Below are positions 22,346 through 30,980 of a DNA stretch of 39,064 nucleotides, one piece after another (the stretch's first letter is position 1; every line of letters starts with the position of its first letter). The notes beneath the pieces were generated by a model, which ran no database searches, had not been told where the DNA came from, and saw only the letters and a program-made list of their open reading frames with translations. Source of the stretch: Thiomicrorhabdus heinhorstiae (lineage in GTDB: Bacteria; Pseudomonadota; Gammaproteobacteria; Thiomicrospirales; Thiomicrospiraceae). The translations under genes were made by a program, and so were the position numbers. Location of the stretch: contig NZ_JACBGI020000025.1 of NCBI RefSeq assembly GCF_013391765.2, positions 1 through 39,064 on the forward strand, written 5' to 3'.

Positions 22346-25135
22346 TTATCCGGTATTTCGCATACCTGCTGCAATAGCGTTGATACTGTTCAGTAAAGGA
22401 CCAAGCCAAAGATCGCGTTCTTCATCCGTTGCATCGGCCGCTTTGTAACGGCGTAAAAGTGCGATCTGAATATTGTTCAGAGGAACCAAATACGGGTTAC
22501 GTCGTTTTAGAGACAGGGCAATGGTCGGGGTTTCTGCCATAAGATAGGCATTGCCGCTGATTTCCAGAATGCGTTTAACGGCGCGGGTATGCTCTTCTGC
22601 AATCATTGTGTAGATCTGTTGCGCCTCGGCCTGGTTCTGTCCCAGTTTGCTGTATTCCGAGCCGATGGTCAGGTCGGTTTTGAAAAGAGACATTTGGATG
22701 TTGCTCATTAAGGCGCGGAAGAACGGCCAGTTTTCATACATTTCCTTCAGTCTCTTGTCGCCGTGCTGGTTGATCCAGTTGTCGATTGCAAAACCGGTAC
22801 CTTGCCATGCAGGGAAGGTCAGGCGAGCTTGAGCCCAGCCGAAGATCCATGGAATAGCTCGAATGGACGATTTGGATAAGTTGCCTTTTTTACGGTGCGA
22901 AGGTCTTGAGCCGATATTCAGGAGACCGATTTCGGTAACCGGAGTCGCTTCGTAGAAGAAATTGAAGAAGCCTTTAGTGTTGTCGGTCAACTCGCGATAG
23001 GACTGTTCGCCGTCTTTGGCAAGCATTTGCATGGTTTCCAGATATTCGTCCTTATCGGCCGGCAACGGTTTAACCAATCCCAAGCTGGCTTTCATCAGGC
23101 CGGTAACGCCAAGTGACAGTTCATACATCGCTGTTTCGGTGTTACTGTATTTATAGGACAGTACTTCACCTTGCTCCGTGAATTTGATCGAACCGCGAAC
23201 GGTGCCGGTAGGTTGCGATAAGATTGCATTGTGAGTAGGGCCGCCGCCGCGACCAACCGTACCACCTCGTCCGTGGAAAAGGCGGCAGTCTACTTGGTGC
23301 TCATCGGCCAGTTTCATGATCTGCTGTTGGGCCTGGTACAGACTCCATGCAGAAGACAGGTTACCACCATCTTTCGCCGAGTCGGAGTAGCCAAGCATGA
23401 TCTCTTGCTGGTTTCCGGATGCTTTAAGCAGAGCCTTGTAAGTCTGGTTTTCAAATAGCGCTTTGGTCACCGGAACAATGTGTTCCAAATCTTCGATGGT
23501 TTCGAATAGCGGCGAAATTTGAATGTCGCAATAAGGTTCTCCAGCGTTATAGCCGGCAAGACCCGCCTGGTGAGCAAGGAACAGAACTTCCATGACGTGG
23601 CTGGCATCATGCGTCATTGAGATGACATAGTTGTTAAAGGCTTTCGGACTGATCTCTTTGCGCATCTCGCGAATAACGTTAAAGACTTCCAAAACTTCTT
23701 TGGTCATGTCTTTCAGCGCAAGGTGCTGGGTGTCGATAATGGTTGCCGAGGCGACATGCTTAGCCATCACTGCAAGCTTTTCAGTTTCGCTCAAGCTGGC
23801 GTAATCGATATCCAAATGGTTTAGCAGATCGGCAACCGCATCACTGTGAACGATTGATTCCTGACGGATATCCAAGCGCATCAGGTAGAAACCGAACGTT
23901 TTCACCAAGCGGATCAGATCTTGTAACTCTTCATTTGCTACGTTTTCGTCACCGTGGCCGCATAGGGACGTGTAGATCAGTTCCAGATCTCGCAGAAATT
24001 CGGTTTCTGAAGCATAAGCAAAGCGGTGTTTTTCAACATTGTCGTTGTTTAGACGACCTTCAATGTAGTTGATGTTGTGTTGCAGGCGACCGCGCATCAG
24101 ATATAGGAATCGACGGTAAGGCTCGTCTCTGAAACGTTCAGGACGTCTTCTGAAGACCGATTCGATCAGATCGGCATCGACGATTGTCGCTCTGTTAACG
24201 ATGTCTTTAGAGATGTTACACAGGTAGCGAGAGTGAGTCAGTTTGGAGCTTAGGTCGAAAACACGCTTCTGATATTCATAGATAACCGCACGGCTTTGCA
24301 GTAACAGAGCGTGTACGGTTGTGTCGTGGGTGACAAACGGGTTACCGTCACGGTCACCACCGATCCATGAACCGAAAGTCAGGAAGTTAGGCGTTTCAAT
24401 CTCGTCTTCAGGATAGTGGCGGGCCAATGCGCGTTCCACATAACGGTAGACGGTTGGAACCGCATCGAACAAGGATTGACGGAAATAGTAAATCCCGTTG
24501 CGGATTTCATCTTCTACCGTCGGTTTTTGACGACGGACTTCGTCTGTTTGCCATAGCACCTGGATCTGAGACTCCAGTTGCTGATGGATCGTATCAATGG
24601 CATATTGATTGTTGAAATTGTCGGCTTCGTTCAGTGCACTGATGTCTAAGAAGATTCTGCGCAGGTTATCCATAACCGAGCGGCGTTTAGACTCGGTAGG
24701 GTGTGCCGTGAACACCGGAATATAATTCAGCTTATTCAACAGGGTTTGAATCTGCCCTGCATCCATGCCCTGGTCTTTGAATTCACCGATGGTGTTCAGA
24801 ACCGACCCGGCCCAATGCGGTCCGTCGCGACGTAACTGGCCCTGTCTTTCGTGAAATTGATGTTCTTCTTCTGCCAGGTTAACCAAGCTGAAATAGATGT
24901 TAAAAGCACGGATGATTTGTGTTAGATCGTTTGCTGATTGAGATTCAATGAAGGCGGTGAGATCGGAACGAAGCTGTGGATCTTCTTCTTTTTGCAGTTG
25001 GATGTAACCTTTTCGCAGGCGTTCGACTGCATCATAGATTTCCTTGCCAACTTGGGATTCGATTACTTTTCCCAGGACTTTACCCAATAATTTGACACGT
25101 GCTCTCAGTTGTTTATCACGTTGTTCAACAGCCAT
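22346..25135 (-). CDS. ppc: Phosphoenolpyruvate carboxylase
   Basis: 929 residues from the ATG at 25135, preceded by GAGAG; a TTG at 25159 extends the frame by 8 codons but has no ribosome-binding site. Ppc adds bicarbonate to PEP to give oxaloacetate, which refills the TCA cycle in an autotroph. The two catalytic signatures are present: VFTAHPTESKRRS (catalytic His145) and GYSDSAKDGGNLSSAWSLY. FHGRGGTVGRGGGPTHNAI is the glycine-rich loop with the catalytic Arg. The protein ends in RNTG, the invariant C-terminus. An extended -10 promoter lies directly upstream and a terminator downstream, so it is monocistronic. Confidence 0.98.
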   Translation of the reverse strand: MAVEQRDKQLRARVKLLGKVLGKVIESQVGKEIYDAVERLRKGYIQLQKEEDPQLRSDLTAFIESQSANDLTQIIRAFNIYFSLVNLAEEEHQFHERQGQLRRDGPHWAGSVLNTIGEFKDQGMDAGQIQTLLNKLNYIPVFTAHPTESKRRSVMDNLRRIFLDISALNEADNFNNQYAIDTIHQQLESQIQVLWQTDEVRRQKPTVEDEIRNGIYYFRQSLFDAVPTVYRYVERALARHYPEDEIETPNFLTFGSWIGGDRDGNPFVTHDTTVHALLLQSRAVIYEYQKRVFDLSSKLTHSRYLCNISKDIVNRATIVDADLIESVFRRRPERFRDEPYRRFLYLMRGRLQHNINYIEGRLNNDNVEKHRFAYASETEFLRDLELIYTSLCGHGDENVANEELQDLIRLVKTFGFYLMRLDIRQESIVHSDAVADLLNHLDIDYASLSETEKLAVMAKHVASATIIDTQHLALKDMTKEVLEVFNVIREMRKEISPKAFNNYVISMTHDASHVMEVLFLAHQAGLAGYNAGEPYCDIQISPLFETIEDLEHIVPVTKALFENQTYKALLKASGNQQEIMLGYSDSAKDGGNLSSAWSLYQAQQQIMKLADEHQVDCRLFHGRGGTVGRGGGPTHNAILSQPTGTVRGSIKFTEQGEVLSYKYSNTETAMYELSLGVTGLMKASLGLVKPLPADKDEYLETMQMLAKDGEQSYRELTDNTKGFFNFFYEATPVTEIGLLNIGSRPSHRKKGNLSKSSIRAIPWIFGWAQARLTFPAWQGTGFAIDNWINQHGDKRLKEMYENWPFFRALMSNIQMSLFKTDLTIGSEYSKLGQNQAEAQQIYTMIAEEHTRAVKRILEISGNAYLMAETPTIALSLKRRNPYLVPLNNIQIALLRRYKAADATDEERDLWLGPLLNSINAIAAGMRNTG

Positions 25136-25170
25136 ATTTTCTCTCAGTTTTTTAAACAAAATTGCAAAAT

Positions 25171-25179
25171 ATTATATCA
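25171..25179 (-). promoter_or_regulatory. Extended -10 promoter of ppc
   Basis: On the minus strand TGATATAAT gives the extended -10 (TGn plus TATAAT). It is about 35 bases upstream of the ppc ATG at 25135, leaving a short leader. No good -35 is visible, as is common with extended -10 promoters. Confidence 0.6.
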
Positions 25180-25274
25180 GAAATTTTTAACACCCTTGAT
25201 AGGGAATTTATGACGTAGAGCTTGTCATTATTTTCCTTTATGAAGGTTTTCTGACCCCTTTTGTGGCGATTTTT

Positions 25275-26375
25275 TTAAAATGGATCGGTCTGAACGTTGC
25301 TGCCAATGTTTTCGCAAGTGTGGGCGGTAAAACTCAACTCGGCATTGAATTGCTCGATCCGTTCATCGATAAAACGCAGTTTTCCGGAGACAATCTCCGA
25401 TAGTTTGAACGGATAGGGCGGCGCCAGCCCCATACTGCGGTTTAGTGCATTCATTACCTGAGAGACTCGGCCCCATTCCGCAAACCAGTCGTCGAAGTCG
25501 TTTTCTTTCGGTTCGTATACACTCAATCCGTAACCAACGGCAGTTTCCAGGGTGTCGACTATATGCAGATAGTGAGCCCAGGTTTCTGCCCAATCTTCGT
25601 GCGGGTGGCTGCCCGCATAGGGGGTAATATAACGACCGCGCCAGTGGTGCTGCTTGCCTGAGTCATAGTACTGCTGCAGCGCCTGTTCGTAATTTTTACG
25701 TTCGTCACCGAACACTTCGCGAAAACGCGTTTTACTCTCCTCGTCACGCATGAGCTTGTCCCAGAAATAGTGGCCGATTTCATGTCTGAAATGACCTAAA
25801 AGAGTGCGATAGCGCTCTTTCATCTGCTCTTTCATGGTGTGCAAAAAACCTTCATCCGCTTCGGCGGCATTAATGGTAATCAGGCCGTTATTGTGTCCGG
25901 TCAAGAGGTGTTCAATCGCCACATTCGGGTTGGAGCGCTGATCTTCCATAAAGTCGAAGCAAAGATTGTTATGATCGTCAAAACTCACGGTCGTAAACAG
26001 TTGCAGTTCCAGCAAGGTATGGAATAGCCGACGTTTGGCTCTTTCCAGTCTTTGCCAACGGAAACGATTATGATCGATCGATTGATCCGGGACCGTTCGG
26101 GTCGTTCTGCAGCTGATGCACTGGCAAGCATCATCGGGAGCCTGCTTGCTAAGTGCCCAGTTGCATTCGATATCTTGATAGCGGTTCTCGCAGAGCTTAA
26201 AGCTGATCGTTTCCTCAGAGGTACTGGTGTCAGTATAAAAAAAGCCGTCTAAGGCGATCTCTCCGCTCCACATTGTCTGGACATCGGGATCATAGCAGAG
26301 ATCCCGGCCGCAATTGGGGCAGAAGAGGTCGTGAAAGAATACTTCTTGTTCACATTGGCAAAAAAATCGTTTCAT
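25275..26375 (-). CDS. Putative zinc-binding metallopeptidase
   Basis: 366 residues. An N-terminal zinc ribbon (Cys6/Cys8, Cys19/Cys22) is followed by further cysteine pairs near residues 62-89 (ending CQCISC). The peptidase domain has FRHEIGHYFWDKL (HEIGH at 198-202) and a later HPHEDWAETWAHYLHIVDT, in which an acidic residue may be the third ligand. This fits the Peptidase_Mx / zinc-ribbon metallopeptidase family, often found beside the ATP-grasp and alpha-E genes that lie upstream here. It is 86 bases from the alpha-E gene and probably in the same operon. A role in maturing or degrading the peptide product of those genes is inference. Confidence 0.88.
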   Translation of the reverse strand: MKRFFCQCEQEVFFHDLFCPNCGRDLCYDPDVQTMWSGEIALDGFFYTDTSTSEETISFKLCENRYQDIECNWALSKQAPDDACQCISCRTTRTVPDQSIDHNRFRWQRLERAKRRLFHTLLELQLFTTVSFDDHNNLCFDFMEDQRSNPNVAIEHLLTGHNNGLITINAAEADEGFLHTMKEQMKERYRTLLGHFRHEIGHYFWDKLMRDEESKTRFREVFGDERKNYEQALQQYYDSGKQHHWRGRYITPYAGSHPHEDWAETWAHYLHIVDTLETAVGYGLSVYEPKENDFDDWFAEWGRVSQVMNALNRSMGLAPPYPFKLSEIVSGKLRFIDERIEQFNAELSFTAHTCENIGSNVQTDPF

Positions 26376-26460
26376 CTTTTTTCTCTAGCCGGATTGAGTG
26401 GAAGCTATTATCACCGAAAGTTACTTCGATATGGATAAATTGACTTCACTCTTTAAGCTG

Positions 26461-27402
26461 CTACGCAACCTCCTTTGGATTGAACCATAGATGGTAAAAC
26501 TCTGAATGCAGAGCCGAGAGCTTGATCTGAATTCGATCCAGGTAGTTGTGTAAGTCTAAAGAACCGACTTGGTAGTCTTTACTTTGTAGTAATGCCGCTT
26601 TTAAAGCTTCAATTTGTGGATTGAGATTGTCACCGTGCGGTAATTTTAGCGCCGTGTGTTCAATTATTCCAATATTGAACAGAAGTGCGCGTGCAAAATC
26701 CTCGTCCTGAATCAGGAAGTCAATGACTTGTTGCCCGCTGATTTCGGTCTGGAATTTTTGACGATACATGAAGTAGGCACTGGAAGACTTGAGCAGGTGA
26801 GCCCATAGAACACTGTAAAAAGCGTGTTCTTCGTCCGGCAAGGCTTCTTGAGCGATAAACAGGCCGCCGACATCAAGCAGGCGCGATGTCATGTCGGCAC
26901 GTTCAATACTCATACCGAGTTTAATGAAACGATAGGTGTCGTTTTGACTCATGGTTCCGGCGAGCATGCCTGACCATGCTTGGCAAGAGCGGATGATCTC
27001 TTTTAGTAGTTCGTTGCGTTTGCTGCGGGTTTTAAAGTCTTCTTCACGGTCTTTGACCATTAAATAGAGTTCATTGATATGAATCCAGGCTTCACGCGGC
27101 AGGATATCGCGAGTCGTGCGTGTATTCTCTCTTGCCCACCACAGCGAAGCGATTAGTGATGCTGGGTTGTCCGGATCGCAAAGCAGCATTTTCATACAGT
27201 TTTTTTCGGTTTTTACATCGTAAAACTGTTCGAAATAGTCTTCGTTGCTGGTGATCTGCACCAAGGTATACCAATTGAGTTTGATCGACTTTGGTAAATC
27301 GAACATTAATTGTGAATGAATACGGGCCAAACGGGCGGTATTTTCAACACGCTCCATATAACGGGCTAACCAATAAACGCGTTCTGCTACTTTTGACAAC
27401 AT
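26461..27402 (-). CDS. Alpha-E domain protein
   Basis: 313 residues from the ATG at 27402, one base after the stop of the ATP-grasp gene and with GGAGG 9 bases upstream; the frame is open further upstream but inside that gene. It starts MLSKVAERVYWLARYMERVENTARL, the hallmark of the alpha-E family (COG2307), an all-helical domain that goes with circularly permuted ATP-grasp proteins. Comparative-genomics work on amidoligase systems (Iyer and colleagues) predicted that such sets make or attach a peptide-like metabolite. The biochemical role has not been settled. Confidence 0.92.
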   Translation of the reverse strand: MLSKVAERVYWLARYMERVENTARLARIHSQLMFDLPKSIKLNWYTLVQITSNEDYFEQFYDVKTEKNCMKMLLCDPDNPASLIASLWWARENTRTTRDILPREAWIHINELYLMVKDREEDFKTRSKRNELLKEIIRSCQAWSGMLAGTMSQNDTYRFIKLGMSIERADMTSRLLDVGGLFIAQEALPDEEHAFYSVLWAHLLKSSSAYFMYRQKFQTEISGQQVIDFLIQDEDFARALLFNIGIIEHTALKLPHGDNLNPQIEALKAALLQSKDYQVGSLDLHNYLDRIQIKLSALHSEFYHLWFNPKEVA

Positions 27403-27403
27403 C

Positions 27404-28855
27404 TTAATTTTCCTCCGTTTGTACGATCCATGTGTCTTTGCTTCCACCTCCTTGAGAGGAGTTGACGACTAAAGAACCTTTGCGCAAGGCAACTCGCGTT
27501 AGGCCTCCGGCGGTCACATAAGTGCTTGCGCCTTGGAGAATAAAAGGTCTAAGGTCGATATGGCGCGGTTCGATACCGTCTTCGCATAGCGTCGGTGCAG
27601 TGGAAAGTCCAAGCGTTGGCTGGGCGATATAGTTTCGCGGGTTGTTCTGAATTAATTCTCTGAAGGTTTGCAGTTCTTCTTCGCTGGCGTTGGGACCGAT
27701 GAGCAGCCCGTAACCACCGGATTCGTTAGCCGGTTTGACAACCAGTTCGTTAAGGTGTTCAAGTACGTATTCTTTATCCTCCGGATTGCTGCACAGATAA
27801 GTAGGCACATTGGATAGAATCGGCTCTTCGTTTAGGTAGTAGCGAATCATGTCCGGTACATAAGCATAAACGACTTTGTCGTCGGCAACACCGCATCCCG
27901 GAGCGTTGGCAATGGCAACATTTCCAGCCCGCCATGCGCGCATCAGACCCGGAACGCCGAGAATGGAGTCTTCTAGGAAGACTTCCGGGTCGATAAAGTC
28001 ATCGTCGATTCGGCGGTAGATGACGTCAACTTGGGTCAGGCCGTCGATGGTGCGCATGTAGACGCAGTTGTCCTCCAGAACCACGAGGTCGTTTCCTTCC
28101 ACCAGTTCCGCACCGATTTCATGGGCCAGGAAAGCGTGTTCATAATAAGCCGAGTTATAGATACCTGGAGTCAGTACGACGATTTCCGGCGTTTGGGTTT
28201 CGTTTGGGCAGATTGAGCGGAGCATTCTGTTCAATTCAGAAGTGTAACCGTCGACCGGCATAATATTAATGTCGCGGAAAGCTTCCGGGATGACCTGCTT
28301 CATTACCGCGCGGTTTTCCAGCATGTATGAAACGCCGGAAGGGACTCGAAGATTATCTTCTAAAACATAGACTTGTCCGTCGCTGTTGCGAACCAGATCG
28401 GTACCGCAGATACAGGCCCAGGATTGATGTTTAAGGCGCATGCCGCGGCTTTCTTTCCGATAGTCTTTCGAAGAGAGAATAATGTCTTCAGGGACGATGC
28501 CTTCTTTAAAGATATTTTGGTCGTTATAGACGTCTTCGATAAAAGCGTTCAGTGCTTTAAGGCGTTGCTTTAAACCGACGGAAATTTTTTCCCATTCCTT
28601 GGATTCGATGGTTCGAGGGAAAACATCGAAAGGCCATAAGCGGTCGATATTTCCCTTATCACTATAGACAGTAAAAGAGATACCCATTTGGGCGATGGTG
28701 GTTTCAGCATTTTTTTGCAGCTCGTTGAGAGCTTCTAAGGGCAGGCCGTCTAGGCGGTGAAAGAATTCTTCTGCGGAGGGTCTAAGTGAGTGCGGTGTCT
28801 CAAAGGCTTCATCGTAAAAATCGTTTAGGGGGTAATTAAGTGTTGATTGGTTCAT
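27404..28855 (-). CDS. Circularly permuted ATP-grasp protein (type 2)
   Basis: 483 residues, COG2308-like. Visible features: an N-terminal region with FHRLDGLP and FPRTIESKEWEKISVGLKQRLKALNAFIEDVYND, SWACICGTDLVRNSDGQVYVLEDNLRVPSGVSYMLENR (metal and nucleotide-binding acidic residues), a mid segment ELVEGNDLVVLEDNCVYMRT, and VVKPANESGGYGLLIG plus PRHIDLRPFILQG near the C-terminus. The family is predicted to form an amide (peptide) bond with ATP; the substrate is unknown. It is first in an operon with the alpha-E and zinc peptidase genes. Confidence 0.93.
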   Translation of the reverse strand: MNQSTLNYPLNDFYDEAFETPHSLRPSAEEFFHRLDGLPLEALNELQKNAETTIAQMGISFTVYSDKGNIDRLWPFDVFPRTIESKEWEKISVGLKQRLKALNAFIEDVYNDQNIFKEGIVPEDIILSSKDYRKESRGMRLKHQSWACICGTDLVRNSDGQVYVLEDNLRVPSGVSYMLENRAVMKQVIPEAFRDINIMPVDGYTSELNRMLRSICPNETQTPEIVVLTPGIYNSAYYEHAFLAHEIGAELVEGNDLVVLEDNCVYMRTIDGLTQVDVIYRRIDDDFIDPEVFLEDSILGVPGLMRAWRAGNVAIANAPGCGVADDKVVYAYVPDMIRYYLNEEPILSNVPTYLCSNPEDKEYVLEHLNELVVKPANESGGYGLLIGPNASEEELQTFRELIQNNPRNYIAQPTLGLSTAPTLCEDGIEPRHIDLRPFILQGASTYVTAGGLTRVALRKGSLVVNSSQGGGSKDTWIVQTEEN

Positions 28856-28881
28856 GGATTTTCGGCTCAGGTCTATTGCGG

Positions 28882-28890
28882 TGGTGCAAC
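28882..28890 (+). repeat. TGGTGCAAC, left copy of a distant inverted pair
   Basis: The exact inverse (GTTGCACCA) is at 29037-29045, with an AT-rich stretch between. Both resemble NtrC half-sites and lie upstream of the ATP-grasp operon (minus strand). A chance pair cannot be excluded. Confidence 0.3.
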
Positions 28891-29036
28891 GGGTTACAAA
28901 ATGTCGTCTTTTGTAAGTTTATAAGCAGAAAATCAGTATTGTTTTGAAAAGTTCTTATTAATCAAATAATTATAATTATTACGAATAAGTGAAAAGTCAA
29001 TTTTGCTGGGGTGGAAAGGCTTAAGTTGGGGTGTGG

Positions 29037-29045
29037 GTTGCACCA
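29037..29045 (+). repeat. GTTGCACCA, right copy of a distant inverted pair
   Basis: Inverse of TGGTGCAAC at 28882-28890. The region 28856-29078 otherwise holds no gene. Confidence 0.3.
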
Positions 29046-29078
29046 AGTTGGATGAAGAGGGAGGTGTAATGGCGGTTG

Positions 29079-29112
29079 AAAAAGGCTCCGCCGCTCGAGA
29101 AGCGGCGGATGC
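29079..29112 (-). terminator. Intrinsic terminator of ppa
   Basis: Stem TCCGCCGCT (29087-29095) with AGCGGCGGA (29101-29109), 5-base loop. The A-run at 29079-29083 reads as T on the minus strand and follows ppa. Confidence 0.82.
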
Positions 29113-29122
29113 TAAAAAGAGA

Positions 29123-29653
29123 TTAAGCTTTCGCGTTGAAAGTTTCTACGCCGCCTAGAATTTCCTGACGAGCTTCTTCGGCATCTCCCCAACCATCGAC
29201 CTTAACCCATTTACCAGGTTCAAGGTCTTTATAGTGGCTGAAGAAGTGTTCAACTTGTTCTTTCAACAGCGGAATATCTTCTACTTTTTCGATGTTTGAA
29301 TAGATCGGAGAAAGTTTGTCGACCGGTACGGCAATAACTTTGGCATCCTGGCCGCCGTCATCAGTCATTTTAAAAATGCCGATCGGGCGACAACGAATAA
29401 CCGAACCTACCAACAATGGATGCGGAGTGACAACCAGAACGTCAACCGGATCACCGTCGTCAGACAGAGTATCGTTAATGTAACCATAGTTAGCAGGGTA
29501 GGAAAGAGTCGAACCCTGTAGTCGGTCTACCCAGACGAGATCGGTATCTTTGTCCACTTCGTATTTGATCGGTGGGGCAAACGCAGGGATTTCGATGATT
29601 ACGTTTACGTCATTCGGTACGTCTTTACCTGCTGGAACAGCTGCAAAACCCAT
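29123..29653 (-). CDS. ppa: Inorganic pyrophosphatase (family I)
   Basis: 176 residues, the usual size for the soluble bacterial hexameric enzyme. It hydrolyses pyrophosphate and so pulls biosynthetic reactions forward. Signatures: [29 protein letters not shown], and the metal-binding motif [27 protein letters not shown] and [19 protein letters not shown] complete it. It lies downstream of fbp, separated by a hairpin, and ends at its own terminator. Pairing with fbp fits a carbon-fixing lifestyle. Confidence 0.97.
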   Translation of the reverse strand: MGFAAVPAGKDVPNDVNVIIEIPAFAPPIKYEVDKDTDLVWVDRLQGSTLSYPANYGYINDTLSDDGDPVDVLVVTPHPLLVGSVIRCRPIGIFKMTDDGGQDAKVIAVPVDKLSPIYSNIEKVEDIPLLKEQVEHFFSHYKDLEPGKWVKVDGWGDAEEARQEILGGVETFNAKA

Positions 29654-29687
29654 AATAAAAATTCCTTTAATTCAGTGATAAACGCAA

Positions 29688-29710
29688 AACACCCGCATAA
29701 AGCGGGTGTT
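29688..29710 (-). terminator. Hairpin between fbp and ppa
   Basis: Perfect 9-bp stem AACACCCGC / GCGGGTGTT with a 5-base loop, followed on the minus strand by a short T-run (four). A partial terminator or mRNA-stability element that could make fbp transcripts more abundant than ppa. Confidence 0.65.
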
Positions 29711-29732
29711 GTTCGAATTGCTGTAAATTCGA

Positions 29733-30707
29733 TTATTTAGCGTGGTAAGCAACAACCTTAGCCACTTCGTTCTTAGAACCAAGAACAACTGGTACACGGT
29801 CGTGGATGCCTTGTGGGGCAACGTCCATGATGTCCATGCGACCAGTTGAAGATGCACCACCAGCTTGTTCAACAAGCATAGACATTGGGTTACCTTCGTA
29901 CATTAGGCGAAGTTTACCGGCTTTTGATGGATCACGGTTGTCGTAAGGGTACATGAAGATACCGCCGCGCATTAGAATACGGTGTACTTCAGCTACCATA
30001 GAAGCAACCCAACGCATGTTGTAACGCTTACCTAAAGGACCTTCTTCACCTTGTAGGCAGTCATCGATGTACTGCTTCATTTCTGGTTCCCAGAAACGTT
30101 GGTTAGACATGTTGATGGCGAATTCAGCAGTGTCTTCCGGGATTTGAACACCAGACTTAGTTAGGATGAACTCACCTACAGTAGTGTCTAGAGTGAAGAT
30201 GTTTACACCGTTACCAGTAGACATAACTAGTAGTGCAGATGGTCCGTAAAGAACGTAACCCGCAGCGACTTGCTTGCGACCGTTTTGTAAGAAAATAGAT
30301 TGATCGTCTGCTGCTCTATCGTCTTCTGGCGCTTCTAAAATAGAGAAAATGGTTCCTACTGAAAGGTTAACATCAATGTTAGATGAACCGTCTAGAGGAT
30401 CGAAAGTAACCAGGTATTTACCTGGAGTGGTGCTGGCGACAGTGTAATCTTCTTCTTCTGAGCCGATTGCTTTAACGTAAGGGTTGTCGATTAAAATGTC
30501 TTTTAATAGATCGTTAGAGATAACATCAAGCATTTTCTGAGTTTCGCCCTGAACGTTTTCATCTTCAGTTGCGCCTAGGATACCTGCTAGTTCACCTTGA
30601 CGAAGTTTGAATGCGATGTCTTTACACGCAACGATTACGTCATTGATTACTAGTTCTAATTCCGCTGGAACACCGTCCGCTGCCAATACTTGGTCAAGTC
30701 TTTTCAT
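29733..30707 (-). CDS. fbp: Class I fructose-1,6-bisphosphatase
   Basis: 324 residues. Fbp removes the 1-phosphate from fructose-1,6-bisphosphate in gluconeogenesis and the Calvin cycle. Family signatures: GSEEED at 82-87, the metal and substrate site FDPLDGSSNIDVNLSVGTIFSI (DPLDGSSN at 103-110), and near the C-terminus the RGGIFMYPYDNRDPSKAGKLRLMYE segment. GAGAG precedes the ATG. The codon choice looks like that of a strongly expressed gene. Upstream is a 273-base region shared with the divergent thiI. Confidence 0.98.
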   Translation of the reverse strand: MKRLDQVLAADGVPAELELVINDVIVACKDIAFKLRQGELAGILGATEDENVQGETQKMLDVISNDLLKDILIDNPYVKAIGSEEEDYTVASTTPGKYLVTFDPLDGSSNIDVNLSVGTIFSILEAPEDDRAADDQSIFLQNGRKQVAAGYVLYGPSALLVMSTGNGVNIFTLDTTVGEFILTKSGVQIPEDTAEFAINMSNQRFWEPEMKQYIDDCLQGEEGPLGKRYNMRWVASMVAEVHRILMRGGIFMYPYDNRDPSKAGKLRLMYEGNPMSMLVEQAGGASSTGRMDIMDVAPQGIHDRVPVVLGSKNEVAKVVAYHAK

Positions 30708-30980
30708 CGAGGTTTTCTCTCTATGTAGTCAAAATTGAAAGTTAAAAATTAGCGTAATCTTACACTTTCGATGCGGGCTTATCAATTCAATTATTTTTTA
30801 CCCTCGGACTTTTATAAGTCAGGTTTGATTGGCGGAAGAGAGTGGGAAATGTGTAAAACTTTCGGAAATAGCGGGCTTGAAGTGTAAAATGGCGTTTTGT
30901 TTTTAATAGGTAAAATCGTTCGAAAGATTTGTTCTTCACCGGGTCGGTTTTAGCTTTCCTTTGAGTCTATAGAGAATGCC

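Noticed and set aside
28856-29040. Sigma-54 promoter for the ATP-grasp operon
   Set aside because: I looked for GC-N10-CC on the plus strand (GG-N10-GC on the minus) and found none.
29069-29158. 29-codon frame with a good ribosome-binding site (GGGAGG) antisense to the end of ppa
   Set aside because: It reads straight through the ppa terminator hairpin and the ppa 3' end, and the peptide resembles nothing; the site is likely chance.
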